64,000 nt of DNA from assembly GCA_900239685.1 (NCBI GenBank), contig OENT01000193.1, positions 101,845 to 165,844 of the forward strand, given 5' to 3'. The translations under genes were made by a program, and so were the position numbers. Shown here in pieces: positions 39,180 through 50,622 of the stretch (positions are counted from its first letter, which is position 1; each line of letters opens with the position of its first letter). The stretch is from Rotaria macrura (lineage: Eukaryota; Rotifera; Eurotatoria; Philodinida; Philodinidae). Under the pieces are notes generated by a model, which made no database searches, was not told where the DNA came from, and saw nothing but the letters and a program-made list of their open reading frames with translations.

Positions 39180-42100
39180 TTAAACACCAGCAAGTCCTTT
39201 GAGTAATGCCGGTTCCAAATGGGAGAAATCAAAATCTTTGATAGGCTCTAATATATTGACAATGAATCGATTAAGTTTCTCTTGTCGAAAACAATTATTT
39301 AATGGATCATAGAACTGTTGTAAACATCCATCACTACATTGACTTAATAACTGAAACCAATCTGATAGTAAATGTAATCTACAAAGTAATAATGAAGCAA
39401 ACTAAAAGTTAGCGCAGACAAACAATAATCAATACTGCATACTTGCAAGCTAGACAGCACCAACTTTGAAAGCGACCATCCTTACCGAATGTTGCTAGAG
39501 CTTTTTCAATTGATCGAACACCATTTATGTAATAAATGATAGTTTTCTCAAGTTTCGTACTCTGCCATTGAGATCGACGTCCATCATATTCATCGCAAAC
39601 TTTAACTAAATGAAATGGTGGTATTTAAAGAAAACATTAAGCAGCATTTCATATTTACTTAGAAAATCCCAGGCGTATCGCTTTCGTCCACTACCGAAAA
39701 AAGGAACATTACCAGTTGATTTCTTTAAACCATAGGAGAGAGTTTTTTCTAATGCATTAACAAGACCTTCTTCACCACAGAGAATTGGTGTTATGAGACC
39801 TCTCTGAAACATAAATTTATCGATGTGAACCGTATGTTCTATTTTTAATAATAAAAAGTCTTTGTCGAAATTACTTTTTTCTCAGGATCATCAAAATATT
39901 TAACTAGTTGATTTATTGATCGACCCAATAATTCATAAATATCATCAGCATGTTGATTCGATTGATTTTCTAAATATGAAAATAAAATCAATTTTAAAGA
40001 CGAGTTATTTGAAGAATGAATAAGAAATATGTTATTAGATCAGTAGCAGCGGTAGTGCTGGGATGTCAAATAAAAATATTACAAAAAATCATTAAATCAT
40101 GCATTTCTTACGACGATAGAAATTTTCCGAGAGCCAACTGAAGACGGAATCTGTTTGGGGATACGTTCATTCGATATTAAGTATGTCATCAACAAAGAAC
40201 AGCAATGCTGACAAATATCTTACTTTGATCGTTGGCACGTCGCAAACTCGGCGATCGAGATCGTACTAATGTTGATAAATTTGCTTGAGATCCTCCGCCA
40301 ATGAAACTTGTCGTCATTAATTGAGATGATGACAGCGGTTCGAAAAAGCCATTACTATTAGAATCATTCGTTTCCAATGAATATGTCGAGTCAACGAAAA
40401 GAAGTCGTTCCAAACTGTCATCATCAACACCTTTACCTAGCCATCGTCCACATGGAAATCTAATTTTTTTTTCAATGTCAAAAAAGAAAATAAAGAAAGT
40501 CTATGTAAATAACAAACCGGTCAACATTATTCGTTAACTGATTTCGAACAAGAACATGATCAATGCTCCATCGAGGCATTAAACCACTATTATCATGACC
40601 GATTCGAAGTGTGGTTAATTGACCTAAATTTTTATGCTAAGCATATAAGAAAAGAAAAACTATTATCGTTACATGTTTATTTTCTTATTTCAAAGGAAAT
40701 ATTACATGTAATTTCATTTCAAGCGTATTTTTGGATGGTAAAAAGATGACTTTAGTAGATCCTAAAACACCAGCTAATGCTATGTATGGATTCGCTGTTG
40801 TTGTACTTGAAATTCCTGTTGCTCGCGCTCTAGTAGGAACAATTATAACATTATAAACAACATCAATATCTGCATAAGAATTTGAAAAACATTTATAATC
40901 AAGTAGTTGAAGAGACTCGATGTGTGCTAAAAATTGCTTTCGTAAATCTCCATCGTCGGCACGTAAAAACGCATCACGTTTATATAAGGCTTGTAAGAGA
41001 TCACCGTGAGAAAATAATTCCGATAAATGACGAGATAATAGACGACGTTCAAGTGCAAGACGAACGAATGCACGTGCAAAACCGATTTCAGATGCTGAGA
41101 CCGATACCGGATTATGCCCGAAACATGTTTGAATGGAATGAAAATCTTGAGCTAGAGATGCATTTGTTGGATTATCTTTTCTCAGATTATCAGATGGAAG
41201 TAGACTTAATGTTGAACTTGCCATCCCTAATAGAGGTGATGAACGTGCTTGATGTAAACTCATTTGTGGCCGTGGAAGAGTATGAGAACCTAATAAATAT
41301 ATACGAAAAAAAAAGAAAATTCACAAGATATAATAATGACTAAGCTTTTTTTACATACGATGGCCACTAGGAGATTGTGATCGACTAGCTGATGCACTAC
41401 GATTTACTAACTGTTTTCTCATTAAACACCAAACAACAGCTGAATGAAAAATTTCATTAAAATAAAGTGTTAGCAAAGACAATCTTCGAAGAAAAATTCT
41501 ACCTGGATTTTCATCTTTATTTAAAGTGACCGGAAGTCCACCGTGTGACATCTGTGATGATTCATAATATTTTAGTTTCACATAGTATCTAATATGATTC
41601 CATAATGCTGATTTTCCATTTGGTTTTTGAGAAAGGCCATGAGACCAAGTACGTTCAAGTAAATCACAAAAGCCGGCTATGAGAACATTTTCTTCTAAAT
41701 TCATCATTGGTGATGAGTCAACATTTTTTATTGCTGATGAGCCTTCAACAATATCTTCCATTTTTTCGATGACCATTCGTTTTGTCTGAATAAAATGAAA
41801 ACAAGAGCATGCGTTTCGTTAGTTTTTTTTTGTTTTACTTCACAATAGAAATTTTCTGTTTACTTTAGTCGTGCATTCTTTGAGTAATTGTTGAAAAACA
41901 ATATCATTGTCAACAAGAACAACTGCTTGTTGATGTTCATTGGAGGCAATTGTTTGCTGTTTTTTTAGTCTTGTAATACGCCGTCGTGTATTTTTACCTT
42001 GCAATGAACGATTCAAACGAGAATTTCGTTTTGGTATTCCATCGGACGCAGATGAAGGTGCATCTATGGATGATGACTCAAGTGAATTTCCATTAAGATT

Positions 42101-45100
42101 TTCAAACAGATAAGAATTATTCGACGTTGATATTAAATTATGACGTGAACGAACTACAGGTGCATGCTTCACAATTAATGACGCTGGCGTCGGTATCGAA
42201 AAACGATGACGAATTTCTTCATCAATTGAATCAATCGACAGGAAACATTGATAGGTCACATCGCGACGATTTCGATACAAATGAATACGATCAGAAAAAA
42301 ACTTCAAAGAAAATAAACCCATCAAATACAATCAATTTATAATAGTTCAATAACAAAACGAAACATTCATACTTGTATATGTTCATTCGTTAAGCCAAAG
42401 GGATGATTATCGCCATTAAATTTTGCTGCAATTTTACTATCAACAAATGAAACAAACGATTGCGTTTCCATAAATGCAAGTAGAAAAGGAACATGTGGTT
42501 TCGGTTGATCAGCAATAAACATGGTTCGATCAAAATTTTTTGTTGTACTTCGTTGTGCTAACCATTGATCAATATTTCCATATTTACCTACTGGTGGATA
42601 GCATATGAATGCATCCATCTGGCGGAATAATTGGGCAAAACGATTTACAAATGATTCACGTATACAAGTATTCGCTGAGATTCGTCGTAATTCAGATTTA
42701 TCAAATAGACACGATGATCGATTACTATTATCATCTTCGTTACCATTGACAACAATGCCAGCACGTTTAGCAATAGCTGCAAGTCGTGCTAATGCTTGAC
42801 TTGGCTCGTCATTGGATTCTCTTTGTTCATGTTGATCATCAACATGTGTCCAATCTTCACTATTTTGATATCGTTGTTTAGTTTTAAAGTCTGTTTTTGC
42901 TCGATTACTGTCAACATAATTATCGAATCGAGATAAAATTTGAATCAATTCTTCTATAAAATAATTTCGATCAGGAAAACGTGGCATATCATCCGGTAAT
43001 TGAATACGTCCTGTATCAATATGGACAACACATCGTTGAACTTCAAATGTTGCTTCATCACTTGTATCACTAAAACCATCATCATCATCGTTTCTAGTAT
43101 CTGAATTTATATTTGATTTATTAACACGAAGACCCATGATAGCAGGTACGGGTACATCGAGACAAACAAGTGCAGCTGTAAACACAATCGGTACATAAAG
43201 TAATGTCCATTGAAAGGGAAATAATAACGATGTTAAACATTCAGCAACAAGCATTAGATGAGTATAATCTAAATTTAAGAATATCAACTTATTTTTTGAC
43301 TATTTGTGTTTCTAATTATCTAATTGTTTTACTAGGATTATTATTAAGAAATCTTTATATGAACGTCAAAATATGGAGAAACTCTTACAAGTCAAATAGA
43401 AGCATGCTATCTACTTAAATTAAGTTTTATTTTTCTTCTTTTACATTTTAGTATAGATTCTGATAATATTTCATCTGAATCAATGAAGATCTATACGATC
43501 ATCTAAAACGAATAGTCAACCATGTATATATGCAGACTGAATACGTTCTTCTTGACTTTGACCATTCTATCAATGATTGATAGATTTTATCTTTTCATAC
43601 TAATCGAAATGAGATGAAAACCTATTGAAGTAGAAATTTACGTGAATCAATTTTCGTTTCTATTAAAGAATTGATTAAACTCTTTATTCTATCAAAGCCA
43701 TTCATATCCTACATAATTATAGTGTCTCAATTGATTTATTTATTTTTTCATATATGTCATAGATTCATGATTGACAGCAGGATTTTTTTTAATAAAAAAA
43801 TGACTACTACTAACAAGATTAAGTTTGAAAGAACTAGAAGAAGACAGCGTATCACAGTATGTATAAGAAATATCTCAGTGCATATTTTATTCAATTTTTT
43901 TATTTACAACAGTTACCTGAATACTGTTATTAGTTATAGAGAAAAATAATCGTTGCGGTTCTGTTCTCTTCTGAATCATCGTGTCCATATCTTTAGAAAA
44001 CGACCGTAATACAATCGAATTTATGATGTTAAAAAGGTTTCTTTTCAATGACAAATGAAAAAGAGAACAACATATACCTTTAGATTTAAGAATAATTTGA
44101 TGTTCTAATAAAGCACATGTAACGAGATCAACAACACCTTCAACACCCAATACAGAGAAAAAGTCCAGTAAATTAAAATCTAACAGAGGTAAATCATTAT
44201 CACGAATACTTGGCTGCCACACAGTCAATTCTCGTTCACCAACATTGAACTTCAGTACTGAATGTGATAGTACTGGAGATGGTATGTATAATTCATGTAA
44301 TATATTATATAAATGAGCTTCAAGTGGTAAACCTAATAGATCATGTTCAATCGTCATACGATAGAGAAGTTCTAAGATTCGTTTAAATGTTGAATAATGA
44401 GGTTGTGGACCAATCAAGCAAATAGCTTTACTCGCATAAATGAATGATGATGAACGACGTTGATTTCGACATGTTTGAATGTAATTTTCAATTAAACGAT
44501 TCAAAGAAATAAAAGCTGTCAATGAAGAACAATCCGAAAAATGTTCGTCATCATGATTCATTTGTTCGAAAAATGTTAAAGCCACGCCATAATAACGTGT
44601 TCCATCAAGACGTGTTATTAAAAAAGGATGTGTCGTTGGTGGATCAGGAGAATTTTGACGAATAGAGACACCGTCGGGCATTGATAACTATTTATTTTTC
44701 ATTGAAAGAAAAACAACATATCATATTTTTTATTTTTTGCTCAAATATAATGCTTACACGACTGATTGCGTCTTCATCGAATGGATTATTCGTCACTTCA
44801 TTTGGATAATGACATATTACACGACATCGATATGAACATTGAAATGGATTGAGAACTTGTTCACCTACTGAAATAAAATTTAATCAATGAAGAAAAGAAC
44901 ACTAGTTTTTCTGCTTTCACTTATGTTACCAGTTAATTCTGTTGATGGTTCGACATCAAGATATTTATCAAAACCACAAACAACAAAATAATCAACAAGA
45001 CGAATGGATTGTTGTAATTGTTGTTGTTCGTTTAGTAATCGTGATTTATCCGGTGACGATATTGAATTCGATGATTCTGGTGAAAGCGTTGTCGATGATG

Positions 45101-45188
45101 ATGTTGGAGAATATGCTTCAATCGGATTGATTACTGGTGATGAATTAACAAGAGAAGATTTATTCGTTATTGTCATTGCAGCTGCCAT
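39180..45188 (-). CDS. DENND5: DENN-domain protein DENND5 (Rab6IP1-like)
   Basis: Fifteen exons on the minus strand close in phase to about 1418 residues; human DENND5A is 1287. The order matches DENND5. First is uDENN (RLVDYFVVCGFDKYL, YPNEVTNNPFDEDAI), then the core cDENN (LPLLDFNLLDFFSVLGVEGV, LLFPFQWTLLYVPI) and dDENN with DQPKPHVPFLLAFMETQSF. RUN1 follows (DLLERTWSHGLSQKPNGKSALW, split here by my reading into shorter matches), then PLAT (LGQLTTLRIGHDNSGL, FPCGRWLGKGVDDDSLERLL) and RUN2 (FGKDGRFQSWCCLACK) to the end LLKGLAGV. By family it is a Rab GDP-GTP exchange factor and Rab6 effector acting in Golgi-endosome traffic. The dDENN region has extra Ser/Asn/Arg-rich insertions, explaining the length. 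The intron at 41502-41440 (63 bp) is a multiple of three without stops and is easily mistaken for coding. I include a 39-base exon (40150-40112) because it keeps phase and has good splice signals; it is the least certain piece. Confidence 0.95.
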
Positions 45189-45768
45189 TTGATCATTTCT
45201 CTTCAATTATAGTCATTAGACAATTTATAAACATGATACAGATAAGATAAGATAGAAATAATAAATAAAACTTAACATTTATCTTTCAACAAACTATAAC
45301 CAATAATGACTATGTACAAATGTTATATCTAAAAATGAATATTTCTTATCACAATGAGAGCGAAGATAAATTTTATTTTCTTCCTCGCATAGAGTGTTGT
45401 TCTTTGCGAAGAATGAATAAGATAAAGAAAGTAGTTGAGAAGAAGAAGAAAAAGAAAGAAAAAAGATTGCCCGAAAACGAAAACAAAAGATTGTATAGTG
45501 AATATTGTTTTTGTTGTCGTTCTGAAAGATAGGAACTACTGAGAATAACTCTTATGTTGAAGAGATAAAAAGAAGAGAAATACATGTCAAATAAAACAAA
45601 ACAAAAGCGCAATGTTAGTCGAACTGTTTTACACACCAATAGTAAGTTAATTGTGAATATACGGAAAGAAAGTTAAATGAGAAAAAAAGATACATAATTT
45701 TGAAAAAGTTTGTTTCCAATGGAATGATTAATATTGTGTATTTTCTTTTTGTATCGCAGATAAATGAT
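45189..45768. other. Spacer between DENND5 and TMEM87
   Basis: Upstream of DENND5 and downstream of TMEM87, both on the minus strand. A purine-rich tract (GAAGAAGAAGAAAAAG) lies near 45438. No gene is seen. Confidence 0.45.
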
Positions 45769-48700
45769 TTACTGCATTTTTGATCGTTCCAATTTTGTAT
45801 TGACTATTTCATCTTCACTGTCTAACGCATGCAATGCTTGATCAGCAATGGAGGTTGGAATATTATTTTCAACCCATGATAAAGCATCTTCAACTGTGCC
45901 ATTGCCATTTGAACCATCGACTGCACTACCGGAGACATTCGCTTCACGACTCTGGAATGCTTGTTGTTGTTTTTTAGTTTTGAATAATCCACCGCTTTCC
46001 ACGTTCGATGCCTTGCGCATCGTTATTGAATCAAACACAGCCGTTTCTACATTCAATTAAAAGATCAAGGACATTAATCTGTCTCATATCAAATATGAAA
46101 CCTAATATCGCGCATCACAAGTTCTAAGTACATATTATGAATTTATATTCTAGGCACTAGTCAATGTGTTATCAGACTTACTTTAATAAGTCGATGTTGA
46201 TGTTATTTAATGTTCTTTAAAACATAAAAAAAACGTAATAATACAAATCTGATGTCAACGTTGAATATCAGACATCCTTCGATCATCTCAAAGATCAAAA
46301 GATATTCTCAATCTACTCAAGTTTTCTGCGTCAATAAGTATTATATTACAATACTATTGATAATGAGACGAGTGTCTTTTTTAATTAAAATTCTGTACGA
46401 AACTGTCATTCTCTAAACGGTTTATCGAAGTGCAATTATTTATTTTCTTTTGAGGCCGATTAATAAAATAACAGACTTCTGGAAAATATGCCATGGCAAT
46501 CTCTAGCAGACGAATAAACTGAATTAGATTGAATCGACCTTTTATATAATGTAGAGATTATTGTAGTAGCTTCCTTTTTCTGTTCGTAAACAGTTCTACA
46601 TAGCATCTTTCAACAACGATGGAACAGCATGACCTTCATCTATCAAGTTTTCTCACATGATAGTATAAAATATCACATTACTGATAATCTCTCGAAGCTC
46701 ATTTTCAATCAAGCAAACAATATATATATATATATATTTATGTATTCATAAATTAGCTTGTTTCTATATAATGAATGAAAAAAGTCAACTCGGCTATTTC
46801 TAAAAGCAGACTTAGCACAATTCTATATGTCTTTAATAATTTATCATTTGTGTCTTGAAGATGTCGAGAATAACTTTTCGTGTTTTTAATTTCTTTAGCA
46901 TAATCATATGTACGATTCAATCAGTTTTTTCTCTGATCCATATTGATCGCTGAAAGAATTACAATGGCTTCTAATAAAACAATGATTTCTATTCACGATA
47001 TGTCAAACGATAATATTATTTTCCCATGTGTAAAAGAGAGCAGATTTATTACAATCTTTGTTTTCATTTTGCTTAGCTTACCGCCCTTTTCTTCGTCTCC
47101 GTCACCACATTCATCATCGTCATTATCCGAATGATCGAGCAATGGAACAAACGCATAACGTTGATTATTATTAGATGGACGGAATAGAACCATAATCACA
47201 AGAAGAATTATTGAAAACAAAATATGCCAAAATGCATCATCAACCTAAAACAAATGTGACTTTATTCATGTTCTCACAGTATGATGAAAAAGAATTTACC
47301 CAAAACTCTCTCCAGTTAGTAACGCAAGTTGTAAAAATATGAGATTTCAATGACCAAATCATAAATAATACGCTGGCTCCAATGGCAAATAAAATCGTAT
47401 TTGTAAAATGTCGATAAACATTTAATTTAAGTAAATTGTTTTTTAAACGTAATGTTCTTGTTGTTGCAACTAAGCTAGTAAATATCCAATAGTAAATAAT
47501 AGCATCAGTAATAGCCAACGGTATTCGTGATATTAATATTTTATTGTCTGTTTCATCATTTTTTGTACTGATACGAAGCATGGCTTCTGTTGTAGCTACC
47601 GTAAAATAAAGGATTCCTATACCAAGAAGCTTTTGTTTTAGTGTTCCCAAACGTGGTTTAACTATGCCATAACCAACTGCAACAATTATAATAAGTAATC
47701 GCGCAACGGAACGTTTTAAACATGAAAGAACTTCTGCTGTAACGATAGCATAATGAACTTTATATCTACATGAAAGAAAGCGTAAGAGAATGAATTGAAT
47801 TTTTTTTCATATTGAATCTAACTATGAAATCTTACCCATTTTTATTTAGTGTATCGTATTCAGCTAAAAATGCTGATTTTTCTATCATACCAATAAGAAT
47901 AACTGCTCCAATGGCAAATTGTATTTTAAGCAATTCTTTCCAATAGAGAGCACACCAAACAAACCAAAGTATAGCAAATAGTGCATATGCAGCACACATA
48001 ACACCGTAAAAAACTAATGCTGGATATTCATCCGCTGTTATATAACCGCCACGACCATTTTTCATTGACACAACAACATCAACATCAAGTTCTTGTTCAT
48101 TCGGACTTACGATCTCTGGTGGTTGAATCTCGATAAGATAATATCCATCGGCCCATGTTAAAAATGTTCCTGTGCTTAAACGAACACCATTTACTAATGG
48201 TGATGGTTTATCCTCCGAATCACGACGATTTCTTGTATTTTTATTAGTAATTGTTTGTTGTGATCTTAATTTCATCACTTCTGCTTGTGATAATTCTGGT
48301 CTTATCAAAGTCGAATAATCTTGAATGGTTAAAAACGTTCCAGAATAATCACAACCTGACTGCTGTGCCTGAAACGTTTTTTGTTCCATTTCTCTCCATA
48401 TTTGTTCATAATAGGTTTGCATCATATTCTTTTGTTGACTTTTATCTTGTTGTGTGGTGCTAGCCCATGCGTCGGATTGTAACGGTAAACAGCCAGTAAC
48501 ACGACCTATTCGCCCACGAATTTTAACTGTTATATCTTTAGCTGTTTTGTCTAGTTTATATAATTTCTTTTTGATTAGTTCTCGAGTAACACTTGCATTT
48601 GATGACGGTTCACGGCAAAGAATTTTTAATTGAATTTGAGTGTTACTTGTTAAAAAACGGTCTATTACTGGAGTTTGTTCATTTGAAGACCAAGATAGTG

Positions 48701-48782
48701 TAACAATTCCATCGACAAGAGTACCCGAGGAATAACTGACCCAATAGACGATTAGTAAATATACTCCAAGAAATTCCTTCAT
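45769..48782 (-). CDS. TMEM87: TMEM87 seven-membrane-span Golgi protein
   Basis: Four exons on the minus strand (48782-47836, 47765-47300, 47244-47082, 46046-45769) give 617 residues; human TMEM87A is about 555. A signal peptide ([14 protein letters not shown]) leads into a long lumenal GOLD-like domain of about 240 residues. Seven membrane segments follow, starting at [20 protein letters not shown]. Family hallmarks are clear: [27 protein letters not shown]-like [45 protein letters not shown], and a C-terminus with WVENNIPTS ending in LERSKMQ. By family it sits in the Golgi, and human TMEM87 has been tied to Golgi ion balance and retrograde transport. The last intron is about 1 kb and holds a (TA)n run near 46722-46738. 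The ATG after the in-frame TTG is used as the start; a tttag just upstream suggests a 5' UTR intron. Confidence 0.95.
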
Positions 48783-49340
48783 TACTATTGATCTAAAACC
48801 GAAATAAAGTACAAGGTAAGGCAAAGCTCAACAATTGAACATTGTTTGTCTTTTTGTTTCCTTCGAATGTCCTTTAGTTTATGTCGTATGCTCGAATAGA
48901 AACGTTGCATGTAATTATTTTGCATAAAACTTAACGAGTAAATTATTACTCAATCCTTTCTTTAAAAATATTATTCTTGCATATTATTCGAGTATTACTG
49001 TTAGATTTTTTCTCTTGTTTTTACTCAAAACATACAAGAATATATATGAAATGCTTTCAGGGAACTTCCAATCAACGAAGGTCCTATTCTTCGATTTTAT
49101 TGGTCAATTTTCTTGCATCAATGACATTCAGGTGATGTCGCCATTGTTAATGCTGTTTATTTCTTTTGTTTCTGTAACTACTCTCGATTGTTGCATTCAC
49201 GAATAGGTGTCAGTTAGATACTTCCTGAGATCAGCGACACTGGTACACAAGTCACTTGTTATTTGCTCTTCTTTTTAAACACAATTACTTCATAAAAGAA
49301 CGTCGTTGGTCTCGAGGAGAGATAAGATATATATATGTAT
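48783..49340. other. Spacer; possible lost 5' end of COX4
   Basis: Lies between TMEM87 and the fold-back repeat. A first exon of the COX4 copy encoding its mitochondrial targeting sequence could be expected here, but I could not identify one. Confidence 0.35.
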
Positions 49341-49753
49341 GTCGTAGGCCAATCCTAAATTCGCCTTGGCCAAATTAAAATTTGAGTTTGGACTAGTTCA
49401 ATCTAGAATTTTAGTTGGGCCTAACTTTTTTCCAGGCCAATCTTAGATTTCAGAATGAACTAGTCCAAACTTAAAGTCGTCAGCCCGATCCAAGATTGGT
49501 CTGATTTTTTAGGCCAAACTTAGATTCGTCTAGGCTAAACTCAGATTCGCCTAGTCCATACTAAGATCTTTTTCTGCCCAGGCCATTTCTAGGATTGAAC
49601 TGACGACTTAAAAAAAGCTTGAAGTTTGGACTGGTCCGCTCTAAAATTTAAGAGTGGTCTAGAAAAAAGTTAGTTCAAACTAAAATTCTAGATTGAACTA
49701 GTCCAAACTCAAATTTTAATTTGACCTAGGTGAATCTAGGAATGGCCTACGAC
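49341..49753. repeat. Long fold-back element upstream of COX4
   Basis: A 413-bp inverted repeat starting GTCGTAGGCC and ending GGCCTACGAC, flanked by TA-rich runs on both sides. The arms are about 200 bp each. Blocks such as AAATTAAAATTTGAGTTTGG and ACTAGTTCAATCTAGAATTT recur in reverse complement in the other arm. The arms themselves are built from repeats of a GGCCAAxCTTAGATTCG-like unit. It has no coding capacity. The single strand would make a long hairpin. It ends only about 90 bp before the first recognised COX4 codons. Confidence 0.85.
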
Positions 49754-49838
49754 ATATATATATATATATACATATACAATTTTAGAAGATTTAATGTACT
49801 TCTTTTTTGTAGAAGGTTTTCTTTTTTGACATGTAAAA

Positions 49839-50622
49839 TTGACTCCTCCGCAAATTGCATCTATAGTACAATATCAATGTCGAATAGATGCATCTACAGT
49901 TGTTGCAGGATCCGATCAAAATGTTATTCAAACTAGTCCCGTGGTATTAGATAATCGTAAACCACCTCCACTGCTAAATGCTGATCGCATGCGTATGCAT
50001 CCGCGTATCGGAAATCGTGAAATAGTCGACTACGATTTGAAAGGAAAACCCGAATATTTTGATTTGGTTATGTTTCCTTGTTCAAGTATTCGTTGGGAAA
50101 CAGATACACCAGAAATTGCTGCATTAAGAAAAAAAGAACAAGGTGATTAGAATCAATTAGCAATTGAAGACAAGAAAAAACATTTGTGTCGATTTTCATT
50201 AGATCGACTTGTTTATTATCGAGAAATTTTATTTAGTTTATCGAGCAAGTTTTCGTCAAACATTTGAAGAATTTACTGCACCGATCGGTTTTTGGAAATG
50301 GACTATTGGCTGGAATTTTATTACAATAGCAGGATTAATGCTAGCTTATGATGGATGGCGACGTGTTGGTATGCTTTTGAATTGAAATGAATAAATCTGT
50401 TCTATTTTTATCCTCAGACTCATTTTAGTTTATAGTTTTGATACGCCTGAGAGTATGAAACAAGAAAAACTGAAGAAACAATTAGAATTTTATATTAATG
50501 CTCGACAAAGTCCTAAGCGAGGCTTGCCATCTAAATGAGATTATGAAACTGGTGAGTTACTGTTTTGTTGTCATTTAACCTTTCATTTTCATTGATGTAC
50601 TCTAGGTACGTGGAAAAAGTAA
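49839..50622 (+). pseudogene. COX4: COX4 (cytochrome c oxidase subunit 4) copy with two stops at Trp sites
   Basis: The identity is clear. IGNREIV, TPEIAALRKKEQGD, YRASFRQTFEEF, IGFWKWTIGW and SPKRGLPSK follow the invertebrate COX4 pattern, including its single membrane span (FITIAGLMLAYDGW). By family, COX4 is a nuclear-encoded inner-membrane subunit that helps assemble and regulate complex IV. The frame is open to a TAG at 50148-50150, exactly where COX4 has Trp in the GDW motif, and then goes on as NQLAIEDKKKHL. Exons 50237-50368 and 50429-50551 follow. In the latter a TGA (50536-50538) replaces the residue before DYE, Trp in most COX4 proteins. The frame continues DYETG, across a gtgagt...ctctag intron, to TWKK-stop at 50620-50622. 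No targeting sequence or ATG is seen; the frame merely opens near 49830. A donor at 50143 would splice out the first stop in frame. Pseudogene is the default reading; recoding is not excluded. Confidence 0.75.

Noticed and set aside
41351..41776. Single 141-codon exon in DENND5
   Set aside because: It reads through a 63-bp GT-AG intron (41502-41440); the spliced version fits the family better.
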